Assembly (NCBI GenBank): GCA_902799385.1
Contig: CADCAK010000014.1
Span: 1-49,014 of the forward strand
Source of the DNA: an uncultured bacterium
GTDB lineage: Bacteria > Verrucomicrobiota > Kiritimatiellia > RFP12 > UBA1067
Direction: 5' to 3'
DNA: 49,014 nucleotides
Below the pieces are notes generated by a model, which was not told the DNA's origin, did no database searches, and was given only the letters and a program-made list of their open reading frames with translations. The position numbers and the translations under genes were made by a program. Below, piece by piece: positions 15,141 to 24,092 of this stretch. Position 1 is the first letter of the stretch. The number at the start of each line of letters is the position of its first letter.

Positions 15141-16190
15141 ATGCACATCTTTGACTACGAAAACTCGCCAAGAGCACTACTAACGCCAGAAATCATGGCG
15201 CTTGTCGGCGCGATTCGTGAATACAAGGGGAAACAGGATCTTTACTTGAATGCCCGTGCAGATGTCCTGAACGCATTGATGGAGGTTGCCAAGATACAGT
15301 CTACGACCTCTTCAAACCGCATAGAGGGCATCTCGACTACAGATGCCAGGATGCGTGAGTTGATGTCGCAGAAGACGACGCCAAGAAACAGGAATGAACA
15401 GGAGATCGCCGGCTACAGGGACGTGTTGGCGACGATTCACGAGAGTCATGATTTCATATCAATTACCCCCAATGTTCTTTTACAATTGCATCGGGACTTG
15501 TATTCCAAGCATCCGCATGGTACGGGTGGCCATTGGAAGCTGAATGACAACGTGATAGAAGAGACGGACGCAAACGGCAAGAAATTTGTCCGGTTTCGCC
15601 CAGCAAGCGCCGTCGAAACGCCGATGGCGATGGAGTCGCTCTGCGAAAACTATCGGAAGGCGATCGATGCGGAACGGTTTGACAGCTTGTTGCTGATTCC
15701 CATGTTCGTCTTTGACTTCCTCTGTGTTCATCCATTCCATGACGGCAACGGCAGGATGAGCCGTTTGCTCACGCTGCTTCTGCTCTATCGGTCAGGGTTT
15801 GCCGTCGGAAAGTATATCAGCCTTGAAATGCTCATCGAGAGTTCAAAGGCGGAATACTATGAGGCGCTGCGGACGAGTTCGGACGGATGGTACGAAAACG
15901 CAAACGACTACAAGCCCTTTGTTGAATATGTCCTCGGCATCGTCTTGAAGGCTTATCGCGAACTCGAAAATCGTGTCGAGGGCATTGTCAACTCTCGCAT
16001 GAGCAAGGCGGACCGCATTCGAGCAGTCTTTGCGAAATCTCTCGGCAAGGTGTCAAAGAGCGACATCCTTGTCAAATGCCCTGACATAAGCGTGGCAATG
16101 GTTGAACTGACATTGAAGGCGATGTTGGACGACGGCTCCATCCGTAAGATTGGCAACGGACGAACCACGGCATACGTCAGGAACGACTGA
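15141..16190 (+). CDS. Fic family protein with inhibitory helix
   Basis: A 349-residue Fic protein, an enzyme class that transfers AMP or other nucleotide parts to target proteins. The catalytic loop is complete: HPFHDGNGR at 197-205, with H197. An inhibitory motif of the S-x-x-x-E-G type is present before the Fic core (SNRIEG, 58-63), as in Fic proteins autoinhibited from the N-terminal side. The C-terminal about 70 residues look like a winged helix (SKSDILVKCPDISVAMVELT), which could bind DNA. AAGGAAG lies 6 nt before the ATG. It is the only non-ATPase, non-DUF3800 cargo gene in the array. Confidence 0.93.
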   Translation: MHIFDYENSPRALLTPEIMALVGAIREYKGKQDLYLNARADVLNALMEVAKIQSTTSSNRIEGISTTDARMRELMSQKTTPRNRNEQEIAGYRDVLATIHESHDFISITPNVLLQLHRDLYSKHPHGTGGHWKLNDNVIEETDANGKKFVRFRPASAVETPMAMESLCENYRKAIDAERFDSLLLIPMFVFDFLCVHPFHDGNGRMSRLLTLLLLYRSGFAVGKYISLEMLIESSKAEYYEALRTSSDGWYENANDYKPFVEYVLGIVLKAYRELENRVEGIVNSRMSKADRIRAVFAKSLGKVSKSDILVKCPDISVAMVELTLKAMLDDGSIRKIGNGRTTAYVRND

Positions 16191-16206
16191 AATAGCGCCT
16201 TGGCGC

Positions 16207-16276
16207 CTACCGGCCTTTCTTCGGATCGAACTTGATCTGGATCGGCTTCTCCGGCAGCGTGCGCGTCTCATCCCGA
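16207..16276 (-). pseudogene. Remnant: C-terminal tail of a family ii gene
   Basis: The minus strand reads ETRTLPEKPIQIKFDPKKGR-stop, the last residues of the secreted proteins at 38382 and 19578 (ETRQIPAKPIKIEFDKAKGK). Its 5' side is cut off at the flank of J4b, in the same way that R genes are cut at other junctions. Confidence 0.75.
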
Positions 16277-16314
16277 GGTGTATTGGCAAATCCGCCTTAT
16301 TCGCCCCCGCCAAT

Positions 16315-16341
16315 GTGCAGTGAAGATGCAGAGAAAGGCAG
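16315..16341. repeat. Junction element J4b (27 bp)
   Basis: GTGCAG-N7-GCAG-N6-GCAG between the family ii remnant and the promoter of ATPase C. It shows that the element can join to genes other than R. Confidence 0.8.
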
Positions 16342-16387
16342 AAGATCTGTCACTGATAAGATTTGTAATTGCCTTTTTCACAGCGGT

Positions 16388-16466
16388 CTACTTTACCAAT
16401 CCCGAACTGAATAGCTTACTTTTTCTATACACCCTACTTTACCATTCCTAAGAGTTTTGGTATACT
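16388..16466 (+). promoter_or_regulatory. Direct-repeat operator and -10 of ATPase C
   Basis: CTACTTTACCA occurs at 16388 and 16434, 46 bp apart. The -10 is TGGTATACT (TATACT at 16461-16466) and AGGAG lies 10 nt before the ATG. Confidence 0.55.
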
Positions 16467-16499
16467 ATATGCCGCTCACATAAATAGGAGATTAACAAG

Positions 16500-17726
16500 A
16501 TGTTCAAGCGTTGGCAAGCAGACAAGGTAAAGCATTTGCTTTCGTGCAGAAGAGGTGTCAACCTGACTGGTGCGCGTCAGGTTGGCAAATCGACTCTGAC
16601 CGAAATGCTGAATCTGCCTAATGCCAAAAGGTGGTCGCTCGACGATGACGACATTTGCAAGGCTGCGGCGGACGATGCAAACGGCTTTGTCAAGCATGGT
16701 CCGAACGAGACCATAATAATAGACGAAATACAGAAAGTCCCAAGGCTTCTGAATTCAATCAAGATGGTTGTCGACCGCGACAATTCCAGGGGACAGTATC
16801 TTCTTACCGGGAGCGCCAACCTCCGCTTTGCAAAAATGGTCAAGGATTCGCTGGCTGGACGGCTTGGCGTCGTGAGGCTACGGCAGCTTGCATTCGCGGA
16901 AATGAACGGCAGCAGACCTGATTTTCTCGATACCGCGTTCAAGCGAGGATTCGAGGGGCGCGACTTCACGGGGCTAGGCAAGCGCGATGTCCTGCACCTC
17001 GCGTTCATGGGCGGCTATCCTGAGGCAAGGGAACTGCCTCCCGTGGACCGCCAAGAGTGGTTCAAGACCTACCTTGACGACTTGCTTACCAAGGATATAC
17101 AGGACATAACGGAAATCCGCAAGTTGGACACATTGCACAAGGTGGCGATTTCGCTCATCGCCCACTCCGCACAGTTCATCGCCGTGAACGAACTCTCGGC
17201 AAAGGCCGAACTTGCCAAGATAACGCTGCAGAACTACATTGCGGCCCTCAAGGCACTTTATCTTTTCGACTCCGTTCCAGCCTGGGCCAAAAGCGACTAC
17301 GAGCTAATCGGGAAGCGGGAAAAGTTCTTTGCGACCGATTCTGCGCTTGTGGCCAATATTCTTCGCTGGGACGAGGACTCCGCCTATATTGACGAAAGTC
17401 AGAATGGCAAACTCGTCGAGACTTGGGTGTACAACCAGCTCTCCGCAATCGCCGAGACCAGTCTAGAATACTCGATCAGCCACTACCGCGATGCCTGCAA
17501 GCGCGAGATAGACTTCATAGTCGAGCGCTCGGATGGGGCGATGCTTGGCATAGAGGTCAAGGCGGGGTCTACGTTAGGCAAGGACGATTTCAAGCATCTT
17601 AAGTGGTTCGCGGCGAATCTCGCCAAGGAACAGCAGTTCACGGGCATTGTCCTCTATTCAGGCGACCACACGCTTCGCTTCGGCGAGGGTCTCTATGCCG
17701 TGCCGCTCGCCGCATTGGGGGCATAG
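16500..17726 (+). CDS. AAA ATPase with DUF4143-type C-terminus (ATPase C)
   Basis: A 408-residue paralogue of ATPase B along its whole length. Walker A is GARQVGKST near residues 24-32, Walker B is TIIIDEIQ near 71-78, with LLTGSAN as the sensor-like segment. The C-terminal REIDFIVERSDGAMLGIEVK is identical to that of B, so the nuclease-like D...ExK is kept. The last residues are AVPLAALGA. The start codon at 16500 has AGGAG upstream. Downstream, 17742-17770 holds a decayed form of the module terminator (GGAAGCCTCGCTCCTTCGAG), and the PEP-CTERM gene expected there is missing. Confidence 0.92.
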   Translation: MFKRWQADKVKHLLSCRRGVNLTGARQVGKSTLTEMLNLPNAKRWSLDDDDICKAAADDANGFVKHGPNETIIIDEIQKVPRLLNSIKMVVDRDNSRGQYLLTGSANLRFAKMVKDSLAGRLGVVRLRQLAFAEMNGSRPDFLDTAFKRGFEGRDFTGLGKRDVLHLAFMGGYPEARELPPVDRQEWFKTYLDDLLTKDIQDITEIRKLDTLHKVAISLIAHSAQFIAVNELSAKAELAKITLQNYIAALKALYLFDSVPAWAKSDYELIGKREKFFATDSALVANILRWDEDSAYIDESQNGKLVETWVYNQLSAIAETSLEYSISHYRDACKREIDFIVERSDGAMLGIEVKAGSTLGKDDFKHLKWFAANLAKEQQFTGIVLYSGDHTLRFGEGLYAVPLAALGA

Positions 17727-17798
17727 ATCTTCTATACCGACTAGGAAGCCTCGCTCCTTCGAGAATCGCAGCATACGTCCACAACAGTTAATCTGCGT

Positions 17799-19574
17799 TT
17801 ACTCGTCTGTGCTGGTGTCGGTGCGCCCGTCCATCTCGCGAAGAAGCCGCGAAGCCCATACGGTACAACTGCAGCCAGTGTCAGACGGCTCCCCTGCGCA
17901 TTCCTCCAGCGCGGCCCTGATCGCAACCGGATCGTTTTTCTTCAGCGCAATGCGGTAGGCGATTTCATGTGCGATGTACGAATCCGGTTCAAGCGACTTT
18001 ATTTCCTTTAGCGTATCCTCCGCGTACTTGACGGCCAGCGGCGTGTCCTGATTCAGGTCGAAGACGGCCTGCGCCATCAGGAACTCCGCCGTCCTTGCGT
18101 TCCACCTCCGCCAGGACCATTCCTTGAGCCACTGGTACATCTTCTCGCCCTCTTCGCGGTGCCCGGTGTCGAAGCACGCCTCCACGAATAGGCAGACGCT
18201 TATCCCTATCCCGTCCCGCACCTCGTCGCTCCACGCGTAGTCCCAGCACTTCTTCATGTGGTGGTACACCTTCTCCATGTCGTGGTCTGTTTGCCAGTAG
18301 TGCACGGCAAGGGCGCGGTGCGTGTCGATGTTGTTGTCCCGGTCGACCTCAAGCGTGTTCTCCATAAGTCTGACGTTGTCGGACCATATCCGCGTCTGGT
18401 CCAGCGTCCGCAGGAAGAGCGCGGACAGCGCCACGGCCGTCGCAACAAGTGCCGCCTTCCTCCACGCACACGAACTGAGGACGGACGCAATCACGACGGA
18501 GAGCCCGGCAGCGGGGAGGATGGTGAAGCGGTCCGCGAAGGCATGGTATCCGAAGCCCGAGACGCCGAGGAACGGCACCAGGCTTGCGAAGAATATGGCC
18601 AGTCCCGCCAGTGCCGTGTTCTCGGCGCGCCCGCCTGCGAACAGGGCCTCCGCGTCACGGGTCCGCATGTACGACATGCAGCGCGGCACCGCGGCCTTCA
18701 CGACCCAGAGCAGCGCCGCCAAGAGGACTACTGCTCCCGTGACGCTGAAACGCGGCATGTCCGGGTAGCGAATCATGCACTGAAGAGCCAGCTTGTCCGG
18801 CCAGACGAAGTTGCCAACATACACCGTCAGCGACGCAAGGGCATTCAAGACCCTGTACCAAAGCGGAATTAGCGCGGAATACCCCGTGGCATGGCCAGCC
18901 GTCTGGAACACCTGCGCTTCGACGGCAACAACGACGGCGAGGCCTATCGCCAGCCAGTACGCCTCCTTTTCCTTTCGGACGCCCGTGATCCCGTAGTCGA
19001 TTGCGAGGGCGAACGCCGGAAACACCATGACGCTCGGCTTCGCCATTGCGCCAATTGACACGAGGACGAGCGCGAGGGCGATGCGCCCATAGTCCCGCCG
19101 ACCTGCGCAAACCCACGAATAGACGGCCGCGAAGAGGAAGAACGTCGAAATAACGTCCTTGCGTCCCGCAAGCCACACGACGCTTTCGACGCGCAGTGGA
19201 TGCACCGACCAGACCAGTGCGCCGAGGATCGCGGCGGCGCGGCTTTCGAAGGGCCGCACCAGAAGCAGGTACAGTAGCACCGCACCCGCCGCGTGCCACA
19301 GGATGTTCTGCACGTGCATGCCGCCATACCCCCAGCCGACGGAGACGTCCAGCATGTAGCTCAGGTAGGCGAGCGGCATCCATATCGCCTGCGAGACGTC
19401 CGTGAAGGCGAACTTGACCGCGTCAGCCCCCAGCCCGCCCATTACCATCGGCTGGCTCGATATGTAGAGGATGTCGTCGCAGTACGCCAGACCGTACCGG
19501 GACGCGGCGGCGAACGCAAGCGCAGTTATGACTGCGACAATCGCGCAGTCAAGCTTTAGCCAGGCGCGCTTCAA
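17799..19574 (-). CDS. Multi-pass glycosyltransferase-like membrane protein with TPR-like tail
   Basis: A 591-residue protein with about 10-11 membrane helices followed by a soluble helical C-terminus (about 400-580). LAYCDDILYISSQP near 30-43 and VHPLRVESVVWLAGRKDVIS near 123-142 are typical of the PMT/TMTC-like group of lipid-linked sugar transferases with TPR tails. The early acidic pair DD would be the catalytic base region. Role: probably glycosylation of surface material; the substrate is unknown. The start is a TTG overlapping the end of the family ii gene, implying translational coupling. It takes the place that family iii holds in the operon at 37620. Confidence 0.7.
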   Translation of the reverse strand: MKRAWLKLDCAIVAVITALAFAAASRYGLAYCDDILYISSQPMVMGGLGADAVKFAFTDVSQAIWMPLAYLSYMLDVSVGWGYGGMHVQNILWHAAGAVLLYLLLVRPFESRAAAILGALVWSVHPLRVESVVWLAGRKDVISTFFLFAAVYSWVCAGRRDYGRIALALVLVSIGAMAKPSVMVFPAFALAIDYGITGVRKEKEAYWLAIGLAVVVAVEAQVFQTAGHATGYSALIPLWYRVLNALASLTVYVGNFVWPDKLALQCMIRYPDMPRFSVTGAVVLLAALLWVVKAAVPRCMSYMRTRDAEALFAGGRAENTALAGLAIFFASLVPFLGVSGFGYHAFADRFTILPAAGLSVVIASVLSSCAWRKAALVATAVALSALFLRTLDQTRIWSDNVRLMENTLEVDRDNNIDTHRALAVHYWQTDHDMEKVYHHMKKCWDYAWSDEVRDGIGISVCLFVEACFDTGHREEGEKMYQWLKEWSWRRWNARTAEFLMAQAVFDLNQDTPLAVKYAEDTLKEIKSLEPDSYIAHEIAYRIALKKNDPVAIRAALEECAGEPSDTGCSCTVWASRLLREMDGRTDTSTDE

Positions 19575-19577
19575 TCG

Positions 19578-20348
19578 TCAGCGGCCCTTGGCCTTGTCGA
19601 ATTCGATCTTGATGGGCTTTGTCGGAATCTGCCGCATCTCGTCCCATATCGCCTTCTGGACGTCGTTGGTTGGCGCGGGCGCCCAGCCCTGCTTGCAGGC
19701 GTTGCGGTACGTCGTCACGACCGCCGGCGTCACCCCGAACGCCTTGGCGTACTTGGCGAAATGCGATATGACATCCATGGGGATCGACGGGTCTACGTAG
19801 GCGTCGAGGTCCTCGGCCCTGGTTATCGCCCCGGGCAGCGACTGCGGGAACGTTGAAGTGAACGCCCCGCACAGTATCGAGAACGCCCGCGAAAGCTCCT
19901 TTTGCACACGCGCCTTGAAGAACGGCTCCTTGTCGCTCCTCAGCCTCGCGACGTTGACGAGCGCCCAGCGGTCGTCCGGCGCGGCGAGAAGCGCGGGAAG
20001 ATTCGCGTCGTCCACGACGAAGATAGACAGCGACCCCTTGACCTGCGGCTTCTGGATGTCAAACGCGCCTTCCGCGAGAGTAACCTTGAAGCGCGAGCAC
20101 TTGGCGAAATAGGCGACGCTCTCCTCCAGCCACGCCGTTTCCGCAGACTTCTGGCAGTCGACGCACGTTATTTCGCCGCGCTGCGTCCCGGGCTTGGTGA
20201 TGCGGCCTCCGGTGACCTTTATCATGCGCTCGTCCCTGTCCGCCTTGGCGGCGGCCGCACCGCCGTCCTTTGCGCCGTTCTCCGCATCGGCCCCGATGCA
20301 CGACAAGGCGCACGCCGCAAAAAGCGCGGCAAGCATTGATTTGTTCAT
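19578..20348 (-). CDS. Secreted protein of unknown function (family ii)
   Basis: A 256-residue protein with a signal peptide (MNKSMLAALFAACALSCIGA). It is homologous along its length to the protein at 38382: ITKPGTQRGEI, AEGAFDIQKPQ, APDDRWALVNVARL, RVQKELSRAFSILCGA, VTTYRNACKQGWAPAPTN and the end RQIPTKPIKIEFDKAKGR. CVDC at about 62-65 could be a redox or metal site but is not in the relative. The start overlaps the stop of the family i gene (ATGA). I do not recognise the fold. Two remnants of this family lie in the module array. Confidence 0.75.
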   Translation of the reverse strand: MNKSMLAALFAACALSCIGADAENGAKDGGAAAAKADRDERMIKVTGGRITKPGTQRGEITCVDCQKSAETAWLEESVAYFAKCSRFKVTLAEGAFDIQKPQVKGSLSIFVVDDANLPALLAAPDDRWALVNVARLRSDKEPFFKARVQKELSRAFSILCGAFTSTFPQSLPGAITRAEDLDAYVDPSIPMDVISHFAKYAKAFGVTPAVVTTYRNACKQGWAPAPTNDVQKAIWDEMRQIPTKPIKIEFDKAKGR

Positions 20349-21199
20349 TGGTTGTCCTCCTTGTGTTGGTTCATCCTCAGCTTCAGTCCGGTCAGCCAGC
20401 TCTTCTTGAGCGGAGCGATCCCCTTTGACTCCAGAAGCTTGTTCGCCGCAGCAATGTAGTCGTCCACGTCCTGCTCGGTTATTCCCTCCGTCTTGTGGGT
20501 GTACTCGTAGATGTCTGCCTTCAGCTCCTGCTTGTAACGCGACATCCTCTGCAGTTCCTCTCGTGCGCTCTGCAGCACATCCTCAATGTTCTCTCCACGG
20601 TCGTACGCTGCCTTCAGCTCCTGCTTTGCCTCGATGACCGCTTGCTTTAGCTGCTTTATCTCGTCCGGATCCCCATCGTCGACTACGATAGGCGTCTTGA
20701 GGCTTTCGAGAAAGTTCTTTGTGAACCTGCCGTTGTAGTGCGGCGTTCCGACGAACGCCTCGCCGGGCCTCGCCGCAAGCAGCCCGGCTATGACATTCTC
20801 GCTCGGATGCGGGAATATCGAACTCCAGGCCCGTTCCTGCTTATTGGTGAACACACCCTTGACGGGGTGGAGCCGCCCAGACTGGAGAAGCATCTTGCCA
20901 TCGCGTATCTCGCCGACCTTCTGCGGGGGCCGTTCCTTCGGCGTTTCCGGCTCGGCGTCGGGATTCTTTTGTCTGATAGGCGCTGGCGGTGCCTTCGCTG
21001 TCTTGCGAGGCCTCGTTTCGGTCTTTTCGGGCACAATAATCTTCTCCTCCCGGAGAAGAAAGAATGCGCAAATCGCCCCGCCGACTACAAGAATGGCCGC
21101 CAAGCCGCCCATGAAAGCCGCGTTCGCGGGCTTGCGCCTCGCCGCCCGCCTGTTGCCCGGACCGTTGCGCCCGTCATCAACACTTCTATTCCAAGCCAT
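20345..21199 (-). CDS. Single-pass membrane protein (family i)
   Basis: A 284-residue relative of the proteins at 5709 and 39192. Short basic N-terminus, one membrane segment at about 29-50, a Pro/Lys-rich linker, then a helical acidic domain: DDGDPDEIKQLKQAVIEAKQ, YDRGENIEDVLQSAREEL, and a final AANKLLESKGIAPL. It is the first gene of a three-gene operon (i, ii, glycosyltransferase-like) with overlapping stops and starts. The linked set suggests an envelope function. The family is not recognised. Confidence 0.75.
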   Translation of the reverse strand: MAWNRSVDDGRNGPGNRRAARRKPANAAFMGGLAAILVVGGAICAFFLLREEKIIVPEKTETRPRKTAKAPPAPIRQKNPDAEPETPKERPPQKVGEIRDGKMLLQSGRLHPVKGVFTNKQERAWSSIFPHPSENVIAGLLAARPGEAFVGTPHYNGRFTKNFLESLKTPIVVDDGDPDEIKQLKQAVIEAKQELKAAYDRGENIEDVLQSAREELQRMSRYKQELKADIYEYTHKTEGITEQDVDDYIAAANKLLESKGIAPLKKSWLTGLKLRMNQHKEDNQ

Positions 21200-21230
21200 C
21201 TTGTCGTAAATTGTCTTTGGTTTTTAGTTA

Positions 21231-21263
21231 GAAAGCCCGCCCGCGCGATGCGGACGGGCTTTC
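21231..21263 (-). terminator. Terminator after P5
   Basis: GAAAGCCCG-CC... with CGGGCTTTC hairpin, 28 bp beyond the P5 stop codon and just before the promoter side of the family i gene. Confidence 0.75.
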
Positions 21264-21291
21264 TGTTGCTTAGCTTAGTGCTTCTATGCGA

Positions 21292-21744
21292 TTACGCACG
21301 GCGACGACGGAGCGCAAGGCCCGCGACGCCGAGGAGCATGAGAAGCCCGCTCGTCGGCTCAGGAACAGGCGCAGCCGCCCAGGAACCTGCACTGCCGAAA
21401 CCAATAATGGGCGTTGCAGTGGCCTGCGCCTTGGAAGACTTCGTAGTAGAGGTGAAGACGTTGCCAGCGGCGTCTGTCATCGTGTAGTAGAAGTCATACT
21501 GCGTTCCCGCAACAAGGGCGTCGCTTGAAAAGACATTCTGGTTTGCAGCAATTGCGCCGCCACTCATCGAGGTTGTGTCGATAACGGTGTCAACACCGCC
21601 AATGATGGCATAGAGCGTCGCTTCGCCCGAATAGGAACTTGCGCCCGTGATGTCCGTAATACCAGAGGCAGACCACTTGAAGGAGGCCGCCTGCGAGCAA
21701 GCCGCAACAAGGGCGACCGCCGCGAGAATTACCAGTTTCTTCAT
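21292..21744 (-). CDS. PEP-CTERM protein P5, divergent
   Basis: A 150-residue secreted protein with signal peptide MKKLVILAAVALVAACSQAA and the standard end VPEPTSGLLMLLGVAGLALR with an Arg cluster. The body (ASGITDITGASSYSGEATLY, YDFYYTMTDAAGNVFTSTTK) is not similar to the other P proteins. The spacer to its R gene is also of a different type. This is a second lineage of P protein carrying the same sorting end. Confidence 0.88.
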   Translation of the reverse strand: MKKLVILAAVALVAACSQAASFKWSASGITDITGASSYSGEATLYAIIGGVDTVIDTTSMSGGAIAANQNVFSSDALVAGTQYDFYYTMTDAAGNVFTSTTKSSKAQATATPIIGFGSAGSWAAAPVPEPTSGLLMLLGVAGLALRRRRA

Positions 21745-21816
21745 TTTTGTTTTTCCTTTTTCTTTGTTTACATCGGCGGGTGACCCCTTGCCGCCCACCT
21801 TGTAAATTGTTTTAGA

Positions 21817-22569
21817 TTAGAGTTCAGGCGCAGGCATGTGGAAGCCCACTGCTTCGCCGGTGAAGTTGTACACCCAAAGGCCCTTGCCAGGAGCGAAGGT
21901 GACATTGGTGGCAGGATTGCCGTCGCCGTCCTCCCAACCAGTGCCGTTCCACATGTAGTCTTCAGTGGTCTCGTCCTGTCCGCCCCAGTTGTTCAGTGTT
22001 TGAACCTGAATGCCATAGGCCACATCAGCCTCGGTGACAAACGTGATGTCGGCAAGCGCAAGATTCGTTGGATAAGGATTCACAATTGCAACAGCACCGA
22101 AATCAGTGTCGAGTGGATATGTCACGTCAATATCGTTCACCTGACCGGCTGACTGGAACGTGACGGCCTCACCAGTAAAGTTGTAGACCCAAAGACCCTT
22201 GCCGGGAGCAAAAGTAACATCGGTTGCGGGATTGCCGTCGCCATCCTCCCAACCAGTGCCGTTCCACATATAGTCTTCAGTGGTCTCGTCCTGTCCGCCC
22301 CAGTTGTTCAATGTCTGAATCTGAATGCTATAGCTCACATCGGCCTCGGAAACAAGATTGAGGTTTGTAAGGCTGAACGCCGACCCACCGACAGTAAGGA
22401 ACTGCGGACCAGTCATAACTGCGCCGAAGTCAACATCAAGCGCGCTCCCATTATAGCCGACAACGGGTGAAAACCCTAAAACTCCAGCAATTCTGCCGCA
22501 TTCGCCCCCGCCATGTGCAGTGCAGGTGCAGAGAAAGGCAGTAAATAGCGAAGATAAAACCCTATTCAA
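21817..22569 (-). CDS. Repeat protein R5, different repeat family
   Basis: A 250-residue protein with two repeats of a type not found elsewhere in the window: TLNNWGGQDETTEDYMWNGT and WEDGDGNPATDVTFAPGKGL then WVYNFTGEAV, nearly identical in DNA between repeats. It resembles secreted Gly/Asn-rich beta proteins, but I cannot name it. The N-terminus comes from a TTG in the leader of the ATPase, through junction-derived GGGECGRIAGVLGFSPVVGY. The junction flank equals that of R1, although the proteins are unrelated after VVGY. Start and expression are uncertain. Confidence 0.7.
   Translation of the reverse strand: MNRVLSSLFTAFLCTCTAHGGGECGRIAGVLGFSPVVGYNGSALDVDFGAVMTGPQFLTVGGSAFSLTNLNLVSEADVSYSIQIQTLNNWGGQDETTEDYMWNGTGWEDGDGNPATDVTFAPGKGLWVYNFTGEAVTFQSAGQVNDIDVTYPLDTDFGAVAIVNPYPTNLALADITFVTEADVAYGIQVQTLNNWGGQDETTEDYMWNGTGWEDGDGNPATNVTFAPGKGLWVYNFTGEAVGFHMPAPEL
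22515..22541. repeat. Junction element J5 (27 bp)
   Basis: GTGCAG-N7-GCAG-N6-GCAG, 119 bp before the -10 of ATPase D. The flank on the R side, from 22455, is nearly the same as at J1. Confidence 0.8.
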
Positions 22570-22605
22570 GAACTTTGCCTTGCCGGGCTCGACGCTTTAC
22601 TAAAA

Positions 22606-22665
22606 GTTGCAGTGCAACAAAATATAAAATTGCACTTGATTTCAGCCGTGGGTGTGTGATATAAT
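22606..22665 (+). promoter_or_regulatory. Inverted repeats and -10 of ATPase D
   Basis: GTTGC-AGT-GCAAC (22606-22618), and the overlapping pair AGTGCAA (22611-22617) and TTGCACT (22630-22636), lie just before TGATATAAT (-10 at 22660-22665). Confidence 0.6.
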
Positions 22666-22675
22666 TTCCCGCGAC

Positions 22676-24016
22676 ATGCACGATAAGAATATAGAGTTTA
22701 GGCGAGATGCCTACCTTGATAGATTGATTCATTTCATGCACAACGGCACGGTTAAAGTCATAACAGGGGTGCGCAGATGCGGCAAGAGCTACCTTCTGCT
22801 TACGATGTTTCGCCGTGAACTTGAAATGCGCGGCGTAGAACAGAGCCACATTATCTCCATAGATCTCGAATCTGAAGGCAATGAAAGATTCTGGGATCCA
22901 ACAGTCCTTGGAGAGTATCTGCGCTCGCTAATAAAAGACAACGGCCAATATTACATCTTGCTGGACGAAATACAGCGCGTGGGCAAAACCCTGCCGCAAG
23001 GCATTGACCTAGAGCGAATCGCGCCGGAAGACCGCGAAGGCGCATATGTCACCTTCTATGACGTTCTGAACGGCCTCAACAACCGCAAAAACGTTGATGT
23101 CTACGTGACGGGTTCCAACTCGAAGATGCTCTCAAGTGACATAGCGACAGTCTTTCGCGGTCGCTCAACGGAGATAAGGGTGTGGCCGCTCTCCTTCGCT
23201 GAAGTGCACTTGGCGCTAGGCGGAGACAAGTCGGATGCATGGGAAAAGTATCTCATATTTGGCGGAATGCCGCAAGCGGTACTGGAACCGGATGATCGCG
23301 AAGCCGCACGGATTTTACGCTCGCTTTTCGACTATGTGTATTTCCGCGATCTTGTCGAGCGCCACAAACTCAAAGATGACATCGTTTTGCGTTCCGTCAC
23401 CAATACGCTTGCCTCCGCAGTTGGCTCACTCGTCAATCCAAAGCGACTGGTGGATACGCTGCGTTCAAAACAAGGGAAGCAGGCTCCGTCCGCGCCTACG
23501 GTGAAGAAGTATCTCGACTATCTAGAGGATGCCTTCCTTTTCGACAATGCGCAGAGGTTCGACGTGCGCGGCAAACGATATCTGGATACGCCAAGCAAGT
23601 ATTTCGCCGTGGATGTTGGGCTTCGCAACGCCTGCGTCAACTTTCGTGAACCCGAACAGACGCATCTGATGGAAAATGCCGTCTATACCGAATTGCGACG
23701 CAGAGGATATTCAGTTGATGTCGGAGTCGTGGACATCCAGACTACGGAAAACGGCAAGCGGATATTCCGCCAGCATGAAATCGATTTCATCCTTAACAAC
23801 CCAGCCGGGAAGATATACATACAAAGTGCATTCAACATAGACGATCCAATTCGCCAGGCGGCGGAAACCATATCGCTCTTGAAGACAGGCGACTCATTCC
23901 GCAAGCTCGTTGTCACGAACGGCAACCGTCGTCTTTCCACTGACGATAACGGCATATCGTATGTTGGGGTGATTCCTTTTATGCTTGACGACACAATCCT
24001 GTCGTCAATAAGTTGA
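22676..24016 (+). CDS. AAA ATPase with DUF4143-type C-terminus (ATPase D)
   Basis: A 446-residue ATPase of a second subgroup (with F and G). Walker A is GVRRCGKSY, Walker B is YILLDEIQ, with DVYVTGSNSKML as the sensor-like segment and FRGRSTEIRVWPLSF after it. In the C-terminal domain HEIDFILNN...IYIQSAF, the nuclease-like ExK is replaced by QSA. The ATG at 22676 is chosen because the -10 ends only 10 bp before it, so an earlier GTG (22652) would lie upstream of the transcript. The mRNA would be nearly leaderless. Confidence 0.91.
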   Translation: MHDKNIEFRRDAYLDRLIHFMHNGTVKVITGVRRCGKSYLLLTMFRRELEMRGVEQSHIISIDLESEGNERFWDPTVLGEYLRSLIKDNGQYYILLDEIQRVGKTLPQGIDLERIAPEDREGAYVTFYDVLNGLNNRKNVDVYVTGSNSKMLSSDIATVFRGRSTEIRVWPLSFAEVHLALGGDKSDAWEKYLIFGGMPQAVLEPDDREAARILRSLFDYVYFRDLVERHKLKDDIVLRSVTNTLASAVGSLVNPKRLVDTLRSKQGKQAPSAPTVKKYLDYLEDAFLFDNAQRFDVRGKRYLDTPSKYFAVDVGLRNACVNFREPEQTHLMENAVYTELRRRGYSVDVGVVDIQTTENGKRIFRQHEIDFILNNPAGKIYIQSAFNIDDPIRQAAETISLLKTGDSFRKLVVTNGNRRLSTDDNGISYVGVIPFMLDDTILSSIS

Positions 24017-24033
24017 CTATTCATTACTGGCAT

Positions 24034-24070
24034 AAAGAAAACCGCCTCCTTTTCAGGAAGCGGCTTCTTT
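24034..24070. terminator. Terminator between ATPase D and P6
   Basis: AAAGAAAACCGCCTCCT with AGGAAGCGGCTTCTTT, an imperfect stem of the AAAGAAGCCGC class. Confidence 0.75.
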
Positions 24071-24092
24071 GTCCTTTATCGGATAGAACCGA

